This document shows positions 34,401-49,003 of a stretch of DNA of 64,000 nucleotides, piece by piece (position 1 is the first letter of the stretch; each line of letters opens with the position of its first letter). The position numbers and the translations under genes are program-made. The stretch is from Catonia carolina (taxonomy: Eukaryota; Arthropoda; Insecta; Hemiptera; Achilidae), in contig JAQMRL010000002.1 in assembly GCA_035578175.1 (NCBI GenBank), positions 133,178,171 to 133,242,170 on the forward strand, written 5' to 3'. The notes under the pieces were generated by a model. It was not told where the DNA came from and ran no database searches. It saw nothing but the letters and a program-made list of their open reading frames with translations.

Positions 34401-37400
34401 AGAGAAAGTATTGGCAATGTTGCTGGCAAGTCATTGGCTATCTATGAAGTGGGTGGGGGGCAATGCATATGTTCAGAGCTCACCAACTTTGTAAAATAGT
34501 ATAGTGTCTTTTACATCTCTACCTCTTCTGTTCTTAAATAGTTCAGCCATATAAATGGCTGACCATGTGATAAGAAACAGAACTTTTTTTGTAGCCCTGG
34601 AACTAGCAGATCAAGTGCAATTTAATTTAACACTCCACCTGCCCGTTATGGGCGAATTATGTCCTATATGATTGTTTAATAAATTATATTTTTCTGAATT
34701 CATTTCTTTGTGCTTTCATGGTTTCTCTTTTGTTGCTGGTTTAGGTGACTGGTTGTACAGCATCAATGGCCATATAGTGAATGTGAATAATATTGATACC
34801 ATATTGAAGACAATTGTACCACCAGTTGAGGTAGGTCTTAACAGTGTGTTTTTCATATCGTGTATTAAAAAGCCATTATTGCTATTCTCAAACTTTTCAC
34901 CCACCCTGTATATATTAAAGAATAAGTATTTTGTAATGTTAATTGATTAAGGAAACTTAAACAAAGTTTGAAAGCGACATTTTGATGATTACATGTACAG
35001 TGGTATTTAGCGAAAGGAATTGGAGACGTATTTGGAATCCAGTAACCGTATTAGTAAAGTTTACCATTTATTTACAGTAACAAATTTATAAAAAAATTTA
35101 AAATACCTGAGATTTTTAAAGAGTTCATGTGTTAAATATTTCAAAATTCATAAACTTTATTTTTTAAATTAAATTCAACTTGGCATCGTACTGTTTCTAC
35201 GCATGTCCATCGTTAGCAACTTGCTGTCTTTGGTCCGTGCAAACAGTGAGGTGGTTGCTTCTGCTGCCGTGAGATAGCCCAGACAGAAAACATCTCAGCG
35301 CTTGTGCGATGTGTGGTAAAGCGTGCAGCGGACTAGGCCGGAGGTCAGTTCAGTTTCAACCTTCCCAAGAGAAGGTTGACCTGGTTTTAGCATTAAACAC
35401 TCAATCACGAGTACCATTCCTTTATTTTGCTTTCCCAAATCAAACCATATTCACTTCACCAGCAACTGCTTCTTCTCGAGGTAACAGTAAAAGGTCTTCG
35501 CCTCTGTCGGTGATCGTTTTTATTCTGCAGGTATCGGTATAGATGAGATCACCCAATTAGTGGTTGCTCCTCCTCCAAGGCAGCGACAAAGACCATCTCT
35601 GTCTCTCCCACCTGCAACAGAAACCAACAGGTGCCGGATGCTCCTGCCACTCCAGTTAGAAGAAGAAAATGCCTGCACCGACCGACAAGAGCTACAGCCG
35701 TAACAAAGGGTGCCCAACATGGGGCCACCAGCCGTAACAAACTTTTCCGGCCAACAGTAAATTCATTTATCTTTATAATTAAATTTTCTTCATAACCTTG
35801 CTTGGGCAATTTGAGACTTTAAATTTTATAGATATTAATTTTGTTTATATATTTAATTTCATGTATTTTATATGCGTTTATTTGTTGTCATCTAATTATT
35901 ATTCTAAGTACAGAGTTATTAGTTGATTATATTTGCATTAACAATTACAAATTTTTCGTTCACTGAAGAACAGATTGTGTTTTCATTTCACATTCATATT
36001 TTACTAAGTCTTCCAAGAGGTAACAATATTGGCTGGGTAATAAACAGCTTTATTACATAATAACCACTTAGCATTTGTACTCAGTCTGTTTGTTACAGGG
36101 CTACAAAAAAAGTGTATATTTCTTATCGCACGGCCTGCCAATTAATTGGCTGAATAATTTAAGAACAGAAGAGCTAGAGGTGTAAAAGACACTTGTCAAG
36201 AGTTATCTCTTCTAAAAGTAATGAATTTCATTATACAGCCAGACCTTGTGGTAAATGAAGTGAATGTGTCATTTGCAGGGTGGAAAGTTTGTTTTTCTGA
36301 GGGCCTGGCATGCTGATTAGCATACTTTTCCATTCAGTAGCATATATTTTCAACTCTGCAAGTGACACTTTCTCTTCATTCCCCACAGGGTCTGGCTGTA
36401 TAATGAAATTCATTACTCTCAGAGGATATAACTCTGATTAGTGTCTTTTACACCTCTACCTCTTCTGTTCTTAAATGGTTCAGTCATTTAATTGGCTGAC
36501 CATGTGATAAGAAACAGAACTATAATTTCAAGCCTGCAACAAACAGATTGAGTGCAAATAATTTGACACTCCGTCTGTTATGGTCAACTATTTTTGTTGC
36601 AGGTTGCTTTAGGATTACGCACCATATCATCTTCCCGAATTAGTAATACAAATCCAACTAATCAGTCTCAGGTAAGCAGTATTGAATTTTCTTGTATTAT
36701 AACTGGTATTGATATTTTTTATTATTAACTTTTTACAAAATAGTGGAGTTTCCAAAATTTGAACGCTTATATGGTGATTTGGATCACCCCTTTTACAGGC
36801 CATAATTTTTTTGTAAAAAATCGAAAGTCATGAGATGGCAAAGAAGCAAAAAATAAAAAATACTGGATGTGAATTACTTAATAAGAGAGATAATAATGTA
36901 TTAGTTAACTGTACACTATTTAATTTTTAATGGATTAAAAAAAATGCAAGAAATAACTGTAGAAAACAAATCACAATGCTCATGTAACGTAGCTGAGCAC
37001 CAAATGTTGATTCTGTTTGTAATCATCTAATAGTAACAGGATGCGTGCTAAAGGAAAAAAAATATTCAAATAAAATTTCCAGTTTTATTCTAATGAAATT
37101 GATATACTAATTGGAAATCATACGGTAGGTTTGTACTTTCAATATCTGCATTTTTGCATACATTCGCATTTCGCTCTGCTGTTATGTAACATTTTAAAAA
37201 CTTTTCTGTACTACTTACATTAGGAGAATAAATATCTTATGTTTATGAAAGGAAAGGTCTGAATTGTATGTTTTATTTTCATTGTTACCTAACTGATTAT
37301 ATCATCTTCTTCATCCTTCTTCCAAGTTTCTTTGGGTCGAGCCCAATACAACTCCTCTCTACCTCTTTCTATCACTGAGTCATCTCTCCTCTATTGCTTT

Positions 37401-40400
37401 TCTGGCATCACTTCTCTTTTTAATTCATCCATAACTTAATCCATCCACTTCACTCAATCTTGGTTTACCTTTTGGTCTTCTTTCTTCCGTCTCCAAGTAC
37501 AGCATCCTTTCTGGCAGTCTGCCCTCCTCCATCCTACTGACATGTCCAAACCATTTCATTTTTGCCTGTCCAATTCTCCTTAAAAGGCTGTACATTTACA
37601 GGTGTTCATTAATTCTTCATTTCTTATTCTATCCCTTCTTATCTTCCTCTCTCAGCATACTCTCCTGAATTACTCCTAAATTTCATCTCTGCTGCCTGGG
37701 TTATACTTAGTACCTTCTTTTCCCCAGTACATGTCTCTGCTGCATATGTTAATATTGGCACAAAGTATGAATTATGTATACCCTTCTTACAATGTTCTTA
37801 TTTTTTATTCATTGTTAGTGGTAACAGTAACCTTAAAATTAACTTTAACCGGAAATATACTATCAGAAATAAAGGGCATATCTGATTTACTCAAATTTAT
37901 TATCCATGGCAGTTATCAAAAATGTATTCTTCACTTATAGCAGACTTACCGACTGTATCATATTACAAAGTTCCAGGCAACAATTATTGATCTATAATGC
38001 ACCAAATTTCAATTAAATTAGCGAGAGATTTTGTATTGACAAGATATCTTCTGCCTCTGCAAGAATAAAATTGTGTTTAACACGGAACGGTAATGTATCA
38101 TGTTTCAACTAAGGGAGGCCATTTTAAAGAAAACAGTCTGTTTATGAAGGCATGCATAAAAGTATATCTAGTGTTTAGCATTACAATTTTTTCTGAAATT
38201 GAGGCCATACATTCCTTGAAATATTCTGTAAAGGATGTACTGAAATCTTGTGGTTTTGAATTCTGTAACCTTGGATTGTATTTTGATGAGACTAGGAATT
38301 TGTATTTAGATATTTATGATGTCATTGTTTTAGAAAAAGGGGTGAAGAACTTTATACTTACTTATTTTAAGTGGGAGATCCTACAGCTGCTGCTACATCC
38401 CGCACCTCAATCTCCATCTCTGTCTGTTCCACCAGTCCTCCTCCTCCAGCCCTTTCTGTCACATAGCCCTTCTCACCCCTTCTTCCCAAGTTCTGCAGGA
38501 TCTGCCTCTCTTCCTCTGAGGGGCTGGTTGGTAGTTCAAGATCCTTTTCCTCTGTCTTTCCTCTTCCATTCGACGTACATGACCATACCCTACCCATTAT
38601 CTTTTTTCTATCCTTTCTAACGGGTGTTTCAAAAAGGATGCACTTCGAAGTTTGAGAACGCTAATTTATTACATTAAGTAATTACAAATTATACGGTATG
38701 AAATTATTACCTTTACAACATTCAGATTACCTTTAAAACTTCGCAATAAATGTTCAAAATGACTTCCTCCGCTTTGAATGCAAGTTCGGACACGTTTCAT
38801 AACATTTGCAGCCACTTTTTGTAGTGTTTGCTCATTAATGTTTGTAATCTCACTTTCAATATTAGCCTTCAATTCTTCAATTGTACGAGGATTGTTTTTA
38901 AAAACCTTACTCTTTAAATTCCCCCAAAGAAAAAAATCTGCAGGAGTAAGATCTGGGGATTTTGGTGGCCACAATCCTTTTGATATCACACGATGGCCAA
39001 AAAATTCTCGTAACATATTCAGCGTTTCAGTAGAAGTATGACACGTTGCGTTATCCTGCTGAAACCAACAATCTCGATCGTGTAATTCTAACTACGCTAT
39101 AATTTGTTCAATTAAGTTGCGGTACACCACACCATCTACAGATGTGTCAAAAAATAAAGGCCCAACAATACGATGCCGGGAGATCACACACCAAACACCA
39201 ATTTTACGTGCGTGTAATGGACGTTCATGAAATGTGTGAGGATTATGAGCGCTCCATATTCGGTAGTTTTGGCTGTTGATGTAACCATCCAAGTGGAACC
39301 ATGCTTCGTCACTGAAATAAACACGATCCAATATTTTAACACCGTTGTCATTAACAAGTTAACGTATCCAACGACAATACTGTATACATTTCCCATGGTC
39401 AACTTCTTTCAGTTCATGAACGACACCGATGCGGTAAGGATGCAGATTTAATTTTTTGTAGCCCTTAAAGTGGAAGATAGTGATAATCCAGCCTGTGAAG
39501 ATAACTTTCTAAGTGATTTGCCGGGTGAGGTAGTCAAACGTTGTTTCACATCGTCCAAAACTTGTTCTGTTAACACTGATGGTCGACCTGTGCTTTTCTG
39601 ATCCTGTACACTGCCAGTCTCACAAAATTTATTAATCAGACGCGATATTGTGGTGTTATTAGGTACTTCAGAATTGGGAAATTTTAACTGGAACTCGTCT
39701 TTCACTCGTTCGTAAGATTTATATGCGCAATAACTTTCAATAATAAAAACACGTTCATCCTTTGAAAAAACCATGTTTGAACTTATACAGACACAAATGA
39801 ATACTGGGTTAGCACTAGTACATGTTAGTAATACACAATGGGTCAACAATGAGTACGGTTGTGCCAACTTATTTGGGGGAAAAAAATATTCCCTATGCAG
39901 AAAATATTAACCCTTAAACTTCGAAGTGCGTCCTTTTTGAAACACCCGTTACAATTGTATTGTGTACCTCTGCTCAAGCCCTTAATTCTTCATTTCTCAC
40001 CAGAACTTTATATTATCTTTTCATTTATACCATACAATAATTTTTAAAAATCTTTTATTATAATTTTTATTTCTTCTCCTACTGAACAGGTTGTACATCC
40101 TCAGAGTGAGTTAGTGAGAAGTTTTTTATCCTCAAATAGCATGTATAAATTTGTAGAAACAAATGAGCCACCATTATTATCTGTCATGTATCTGACTCGT
40201 GAAGGTATGAGTGCAGACGATGAAGATGTGTCTCCTGATCAGGGGATTATCTACTCATTTCCATCGTCACCTGATCTAAATATATTGCATAAAATAAGAG
40301 GTGCATTTATTACTTTGCTGTGTTTGATGCAAGATGCTATTCTCGCTCAACAATCTCCATCACAAACTCTCAGGTAATTACTAATTCTAAATAACATCTT

Positions 40401-43400
40401 ATATTGATTTGAATATTTTTTAACACCTTGGGGCATGAGCTCGATTCTCACACAGGGTGTGCTATTTAATTGTGTAGTAAACTATAAACAAGTCCACCTC
40501 ATTGGTAGGTTTCCTTGACCCATTTCCCATTCACATCCAATAGTTCAGTATGAAATAAATTCACACGTAGTGAATATTTTAGAAACCATCACAAAAATAT
40601 GAGGTGAATGTTTTTAGAAGTGAATTTTGAGATTATGGTATGGTGTCCATATGTGAATAGTATGTCATTAGGAAATTATTTTGTAAATGCTCACTGTTTT
40701 TGAAAAGCGCGCTCTACAATAATCTAAAAATTGCAGAATTTTGGTTAAGAGTATGTAAAGACTACAGAGAACTTAGCGATATGGCGATGAAAAATATCCT
40801 TCCTTTTCCAACTACATACCTGTGTGAACAAGCATCCTCCACCGTGGGTTTCATGAAAAACAAGTATAAAAATTGGCTTGACACGTGGTGTGATTTCAGA
40901 GTGAAAGTGTCAAATATGGAGCCTAACATTTCAGAAATAATAAACTCAAAGGACAGATTCAACTAATTGCATCAAGTTAGGAACATTAGTTGATTTCTAT
41001 ATTAGTACATGAGTATAAATTAACAATAAGTGTATAAATATAAATTACTCAATACAGAAATGTTTTTAAATCTTATTTTACCTGACCAGTTTCCTCCTAA
41101 CAGGGGTCACGATAAGGTAGACCTATTGTTAATAATTATTGTTGTATGCAAATATCAGTAACCATATTTTTGAGAAACCAATTTTACCTTTTTTGAATTT
41201 TGGGATTCCTTGCTATTACAGTGAGTGGATGAGGGGTCCTTGAAAATTATTTGTTGGGAACTACTGGCCTAAACAATAAATATTATAAATGGAATCATAA
41301 ATTAAAAATAAAGCTGATTAATTGTTTATGTTGTTTTAGTACAAGTATGTATTTCAATGGAAAATTGTTACACGTTGTGTATTGTTCGGAAGGTGAAGAA
41401 CTACTGCTGCTTTCTGTACCCCATGAAAAGTATGTATGCATTTAGTTCAGTTGATATTAGTTATACGAGGGGGTACCCAAAAGAAACCGGAATTATTTTT
41501 TAAAACTATTTATTTTTAATTTTTTTACAAAAGAACCTTATCCCCTTCAAAATACTCTCCATTACAACTAATACATTTGTTCCACCGGTGCTTCCACTGT
41601 TCAATACATTTTTTGTACTCCTCTTCAGTGATGGCTGCCAGCTCATCCGTCGTTTTTTTCTTGACATCATCAACGTTGTTAAATCGGAGACCTTTCATGC
41701 CCCTTTTCATGCGTGGGAACAAGAAAAAATCACACGGAGCCAGATCGGGTGAATACGGTGCGTGTGGTAGCAAAACCATGCCGTTTTTCGCCAAAAACTG
41801 GGTAACCGAGATTGCCGTGTGTGCAGGCGCGTTGTCGTGGTGGAAAAACCAGTCCCCTGTCTGCCACAAATTAGGTCTTTTACGACGAATGCTGTTTCGA
41901 AGTCTTCTTAACACTTCAAGATAAAAAGCTTGATTTACCGTCTGGCCTGGTGGAACGAACTCTGAATGGACAATTCCCCTCACATCAAAAAAACAAATCA
42001 GCATTGTTTTGATGTTCGATCTGACTTGACGACTTTTTTTTGGTCGGGGTGATAATGAAGTCTTCCATTGACTGGATTGTTGTTTGGTTTCTGGGTCGTA
42101 CCCATAGCACCAAGACTCGTCACCCGTAATGATCTTTGACATGAAATCTGGATCAGTTTCAAGCTGTTGTTTCAAATCACTACACGTTTCAATTCGACGT
42201 TTCTTTTGAGTGTCTGTCAGAACCCGAGGCACAAACTTGGCAGCGACTCTTTTCATTGTCAAGTCTTCTGTTAAAATGCGTTGGACTGAGCTCCAAGATA
42301 ACCCACTAACCTGTGATATTTGGTCAATGGTCTGTCGTCGGTCTGTTCGTACAATTTCTTTCACTTTCACAACATTTTCGTCTGTTCGGGAAGTCGACAG
42401 TCGTCCAGAACGAGGTTTGTTCTCAATTGACATGTCGCCATTTTTAAAGCGCAAAAACCACTCGTACACTTGGGTTTTTCCAATAGCGTCGTCTTTGTAA
42501 GCTGTGTTCAACATTACAACTGTTTCCGCGGCGTTTTTACCGAGCAAGAAGCAAAATTTCACAGCCGCACGTTGTTCATTAAAACTTGCCATCATGAAAA
42601 ACGACACGAGCACAAAATAGCACTAGCGAGAACAATCACTGCACGAGAACAGAACAAGCTAGATCAACGAACAAAATGGCATTGAACTGGCAATGAGTAG
42701 CGCTACAAGCAGCCTAGTGGCGGGAATTTGTACTGCACAAGCTCCGCCCACAGCAGAGCTATTCCGGATACTTTTGGGTACCCCCTCGCAAAATAACTAG
42801 AAAAATTATAAAATATTAGTTTGAAAGAATATTAATATCAATTAATATTTAATTTAATATTTAATTAAAAGCATTAGAATAAATTATTAAAATTAGGAAG
42901 TAAATTTTTTTTAGTTTAGCTTTTTGTTATTTAGGTCATCAGCCAAAAGGCTGGTTTGAACCTGTAGAGGTTTTACTAAGTTAATCGAGGAGTGAGGTGG
43001 TTTACCTTTGCCTTTCTCACTGAGTGGAAAAGTACACTTATCAGCATGCCAGGCCCTCTGAAAAGCATATATTTTCCACTCTGCAAATGACACTTTCACT
43101 TCATTCACCATAGGGTCTGGCTGTATAATGAAATCCATTACTTTCAGAGGATATAACTCTGATTAGTGTCTTTTACACCTCTACCTCTTCTATTCTTAAA
43201 TGATTCAGTCATTTAATTGGTTGACCATGTGATAAGAAACAGAACTATTTATTTTAGCCCTGCAACGAACATAGTTTAGCTTATTAAAGTAAAAATTGGG
43301 TAAATCAACCATTTTGTTGTCTTGGGGTCTCTCTAGGTCTTTGTGGCTTAAAGAGTTACATATGAAATCAGTTTATGATATTGGTAAATATTATGATGGA

Positions 43401-46400
43401 AATAATACATGGTTGTGCCAATAAGCTTGCTGCTGTGATGACTGCGAAACATCGTTCCTTAACTCATCATAACCAAACTCATGATCACATTCGTTATCTG
43501 GTCGCATTGTTCAGCTGTGTATTTTTCTGTGGTGCTGAGTTGTAAATGTGTTCATGAATATCTTTTAGTGTTTTTTAAAATATTTTCTGCAATTTCAATT
43601 GCAGGTGACATTGTATTCAGTATTGATTACTGAAGCTAACCTAAAAATGCCTGTCCGTGAAAGTATTTGGTTGTTACACCATTCCCAAAAACAGACAAGC
43701 AAAGGTGGTAAGACTCCTTTTTACATGTGTGGTGTAGTTGCATGGAACAAATTAAACAGTGTGATGTATATCCATGTACGCCCATAGCAGGCAGGTGGAG
43801 TATTAAATTAATTGCATTCAATCTGTTGGTTCCAGAGCTACAGAAATAATTCTGTTTATCACATAGTCAGCCAATTATATGACTGAACTATTTAAGGGCA
43901 GAAGAGGTAGAGGTGTAAAAGACACTAGTCAGAGTTATATAATTTTTTTTTGTCATCAGTCTCTCGACTGGTTTGATGCAGTTCTCCAAGCTGTTCTATC
44001 TTGCGCAATTCGTTTCATATCTACATACCTGTAACACCCTACATCTTTCGTAATTTGCTTTATATATTCTAATCTTTGCCTCCCTCTACAATTTACTTCC
44101 TCAATATTACCCTCCATCATTGATAGCCCAATACCTGGATGTCTTAGGATATGCCCCACTAGCCTATCCCTTCTTTTGGTAAGATGCTTCCATATACTTC
44201 TTTTTTCATCCACTCGCCTAAGAACCTCTAAATTACTTCTTTGGCCACCCACCTAATCTTCAACATTTTCCTATAACACCACATTTCAAAAGCTTCTATC
44301 CTCTTCCGTTCTACAGCCCCTATCACCCACGTTTCCCTTCCGTATAATGCTACACTCCAAACATAATGTTTTAAGAAATTTTTCCTAATCTGTAAATCAA
44401 TGTTTGTAGTCAGTAAGCTGTTTTTCATTTCAAAGGCTTTTCTAGCTTGAGCAATTCTACTCTTGATATCACTTGTGCTTCTACCATCCTTTGTTATTTT
44501 ACTCCCTAGATAGCAGAATTCCCCAACTTCCTGTATGTTTTTGTTGCCTACTTTTAAATTTCCCATCTCTTCTAAACCACTCTTGCTGCTGCACAACACT
44601 TTCGTTTTGTTCTTATTAATTTTCATGAAGTAATCCTTCCTCAAAATCTCATCCATTCCATTTAAGGCATCCTCTAGTTCATTCTTTGCCTCGGCTAATA
44701 CTACTATATCATCGGCGAATCTCAGCATTTTTATTGTCTCTCCTTGAATTTTTATTCCTGCGTCAAATTTCTCCTTCACTTCATTTATAGCCTCTTCTAT
44801 ATACAAGTTAAAAAGTAGTGGTGACAGAGAACAACCTTGTCGTACACCTTTTCTTACAGCAGCCTCTTTTTCGTACCCCTCTATTCTCAAAACAGCCGTT
44901 TGATTCTTATACAGACTGTAGATAACTTTCCTTTCTTTGTATTTAATTCCTAGCCTTTTCAAAGTTTTAAACATTTTACTCCAGTCCAGATTGTCAAATG
45001 CTTTCTCTAAATCTACAAATGCCATAAAAGTAGTTTTATTTTTCTGTATCTTTTTCTCAATAATCAGTCTCAGAGCCAATATTGCATCTCGAGTTCCCAT
45101 TCTCCTTCTAAATCCAAATTGGTCATCGTCCAATACTTCTTCTACTCGGTGTTCTATTCTCCTGTATATAATTTTTGTCAGTATCTTAGATGCATTGCAT
45201 GTTAGGCTGATAGTTGTGTAATGTTCACACTTCTCCGCTCCTGACTTTTTTGGTATTGGAATCATAATATTTTTTTTAAAGTCCGATGGTACCTCTCCAC
45301 TCTCATAAATTCTGCACACAAGTTTGTATAATTTGTTTTGAGCAACTTCGCCATATCGTAATAATAATTCCGATGGTATGTTATCTATTCCTGGTGTCTT
45401 ATTCATATTCATATCCTTAAGTGCCCGATCGAATTCTTCTCGTAGTATAGGGTCCCCTCTTTGATCTTCTTCAACATCAGTTTCTTGTTCTATCGCATCA
45501 TATTCTAATTCTTTTCCCCTGTAGAGTTGGTTTACGTATTCCTTCCATCTTTCAGCTCTCTCTTGGTCATTCAACAATGGTTTGCCACCTGCGCTTTGTA
45601 AATTAACAGCTTTCATCTTTCGTTCTCCAAAGTTTTCCCTTATTTTTCTGTAAGCTGCGTCCACTTTACCAACTGCCATTTTACTTTCAATGTCCGTACA
45701 TTTCGCTCTGATCCACTCTTCCTTCGCTTTCTTACACCTTTTGTTTATGGTATTTCTCAAGTAGCAATATTGCCTTTTACCTCTCTCGTCCTTTGCGTTT
45801 TTATATTTTCTTCGCTCATCCATCAGTTCTAAAATATCATTAGTAATCCACGGTTTCCTACCTCTTCTTTTAGTATGTCCTAACCATTCTTCCGCTGCTT
45901 TCACTACCACCTCCTTGAAGTTTATCCACTCCTCCTCTACACTTCCTGTGTCATTACCTCTTTCTTCTATCCCTTTTTGAATACTCTCCTGGAAACCTAC
46001 CTGGTTGTCTTGTTCTCTTAGTTTGTCTACATCCCACCTAGCATTTCCCTGTCCCTTCTTCAGTTTTTTAAGTTTAAGCCTGCTATCCATTACTACTAAG
46101 TTATGATCACTCCCTATGTCTGCACCTGGATAGGCTTTACAGTTCATAATCTGGTTTCTGAATCTTTGTCTAACCATTATGTAATCTATTTGGTATCTTC
46201 CCTTGTCACCTGGCATCATCCAAGTGTATAACCTCCTTTTGTGATTCTTAAAAAGTGTATTGCCTATCACTAAATTATATTTGGAGCAGAAATCTACCAG
46301 CCGACTTCCTCTGTCATTTTTCTTCCTTAGACCATATTCTCCGACTATCTTTCCTTCTTTTCCTTCTCCAACTACTGCATTCCTGTCTCCCATAACTATC

Positions 46401-48936
46401 AAATTTTCATCACCCTTGACATATTTTATTACTTCATCTAATTCCTCATATACTTGTTCTATTTCTTCCTCTCTGTGTGAAGACGTAGGCATGTAGACCT
46501 GCACTATAGTGGTAGACTTTGGTTTCGTATCTACTCTAACCATGATAATCCTATCACTACACTGCTTATAGTAAGTCACTCTTTGTCCAATTTTTTTATT
46601 CATTACTAGACCCACTCCGCCCTGCTCTCCGATGGCTTTAGTGTTAATAACCCTATAATCCCCTGACCAAAAGTCTTGATCATCATCCCAGCGTACCTCA
46701 CCAATGCCTACAATATCTAACTTCAACCTATCCATTTCCCTTTTTAAATTCTCTAACCTACCAGTTTGTTTTAAACTCCTAACATTCCATGTTCCAACTC
46801 GCAGAATTTCAGAAACTTTTATTTTTTTGATGAAGTCCCCTCTGATAGTCCTCGCCCGGAGATCCGAATGGAGGACTAGTTTATCTCCGGAATGTTTTAC
46901 CAGAGAGGACGCCATCATAAATTTTTCATATTTTGAAGTTCTCGAAGTTCTTGAAGATCTGCATATACTAAGTAAGCCTAACCAGAATCATACATGAAGG
47001 AGTTTCCTTACGATAATTCTAGTCAGACAGAAAAAGCTGTAGTTTACTGTTGCTTTCAGCTTTTTGGTTGGCAGGCTGAGTGCCCCAAGCCACCGTCTGC
47101 CAGGGTGGAATGGGCAGCCCTTCCAGTTCCGTTCACCATGAGCCGGTTATCGTGCTGATGAGCGGTCACATGGTTACTAACAGGCCACACAACGTGAATG
47201 TATGGATAGGACACTAGCCTTCTATCCCGGCTGGTTCCCTTAAGCCTTTTGTAAAAGGAATTAAGGGGTCTCCTTCCAGTTAACGACAGAAGCCCTTTAT
47301 AGCCCAGTTATATACTATTAGAGTAATAATTTCACTATACAGCCAGGCCCTGTGGTGAATAAAATGAAGGTGTCATTTGCAGGGTGGAAAGTAGGTGCTT
47401 TTCAGAGGGCCTGGCATGCTGATAAGCATATTCTTTCAACTCAGTGAGAAAGGCAATAGTAAACCACCTCACTCCTCGTTTTTACTTAGTAAAACCTCTA
47501 GAGGTTCAAACCAGCTTTTCAGCTGATGACCTAAACAACAACATATTGTATATCCATGTAGTTTATCGCCATGGATAGATATGACAAGTCTTCAGCATCT
47601 TATATGATTTTAAGCAATTCAGGTAAATATGGACTGAACATGTCATTTGTTACAACTATTTTGATTCAATACTTTTCTACAATAATTATCAGTCAAACTG
47701 ATAAATAAAGTGAGAAATCCGTACCTTTCATGTATTTTTTACACCCAATTTATTTATAGTTTTTAATTGTATTTTTTTTGTAATTTTTTCCTTTAGGTGT
47801 ATTTTATCTGACGCTCAGCGACTTACTGAAGATATTGTTCGATGTTTAAAATTCAAATATCAGACGTTATCGAGGTTAGTTATTACTATTTTGTAGAATT
47901 AATTTTTATGTAAAATAAACTTAAAAGTGAAAAAGAATAAATGTTTGCTGTCTATGCTAATCCTTGAACTTGCAGTATTTTTGTTTATTTTGTATGCAAT
48001 ATCTATTCATCATCTTTTAGCTCTTTAGCTCTTGGTGGGCATTGGCTTCCTCCACAAATTCTCTTTGGTAGTTGCTACTGCCCTCTATCCTTTCATCCCT
48101 TTCAAAATCTAATCCATCCAACTTTTCCTAGGATGACCCTTCATTATTCTTTTGTACAGAAGTACAAAAGAATTTTCCTTCCATATCATTTTAACAATTT
48201 TTGTTGACTACATTCTATCAATATGTCCTAACAATGTCAATCTTTTGGAATTTGGAACATGGACTACGTCCATGCCTTTTATGAGAGTATTCAGTTTCTT
48301 CATTCATTCATCATCATACAATATTTATGATTATTATAAAAATCTATTGAAATATATGTTTCTAAGCCACCAGAATACAGTAACAGTAAACACTTACCAA
48401 TGTTTATAGCGCTTTTGTGTATCTTGTACACATCCTCAGTTATGCATCTTAAATCTACACACACTTAAGATGCATTACTAAAGGTGTTTACAAGATACAC
48501 GAAAGTGCTATAAACATTGTTAAGTGTTTACTGTTACTATATTCTGTGGTTTAGAAAATTTATTTCAATTTTAAATAACAAGGCTGTTGGTAATACGTGC
48601 ATAAGATGTTTGATAAAATCTAAAATGTAATGTTCTCCAACTTCGATTTATACTTTGTTGATGTTATATTATTGTTGTTTACAGATGTTTTAAATTCAAA
48701 GAGCATATACCATTATTAGAACAATTGTTTAGTATTGTATTCTCACATTTGTATTCACCAACTGCAACCTCCACTGCTACTTCAGATGTTATAACTCGAT
48801 TTGAACAGCTGTTTCCAGTTGCTCATTGGATACCACTGCCACGTGATGCACAGGTTTGTTTATGGTTTTCACTTTCTCTTCTCCTTAGATAAATATATAG
48901 GGAAGGAAAGTATTGTTTTCATGTAATTTTTCACAA

Positions 48937-49003
<67 letters not shown>

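Larger units (their letters stand above)
43783..47545 (+). repeat. SINE family S copy interrupted by a LINE
   Basis: The 5' part is 43783-43941 (GCAGGCAGGTGGAGTATTAA to GTCAGAGTTATATA) and the 3' part 47306-47545, ending GGTTCAAACCAGCTTTTCAG, CTGATGACCTAAACAACAAC. The LINE at 43942-47305 lies between, with AGTTATATA repeated on both sides. Confidence 0.88.

Noticed and set aside
38093..38620. 175-codon open frame on the plus strand
   Set aside because: Its second half is the antisense of a LINE C-terminal fragment (38390-38605). The first half has no family signal, and the frame crosses into repeat DNA.
43605..43787. Possible inturned exon (TTGCAG acceptor, open frame [16 protein letters not shown])
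   Set aside because: Exon 8 ends in phase 2 and joins exon 9 (47797) cleanly. This block needs phase 0 and runs into a stop, and its donor is weak. At best a rare alternative end.
44937..45221. Plus-strand open frame
   Set aside because: Shadow of the LINE reverse transcriptase on the opposite strand.
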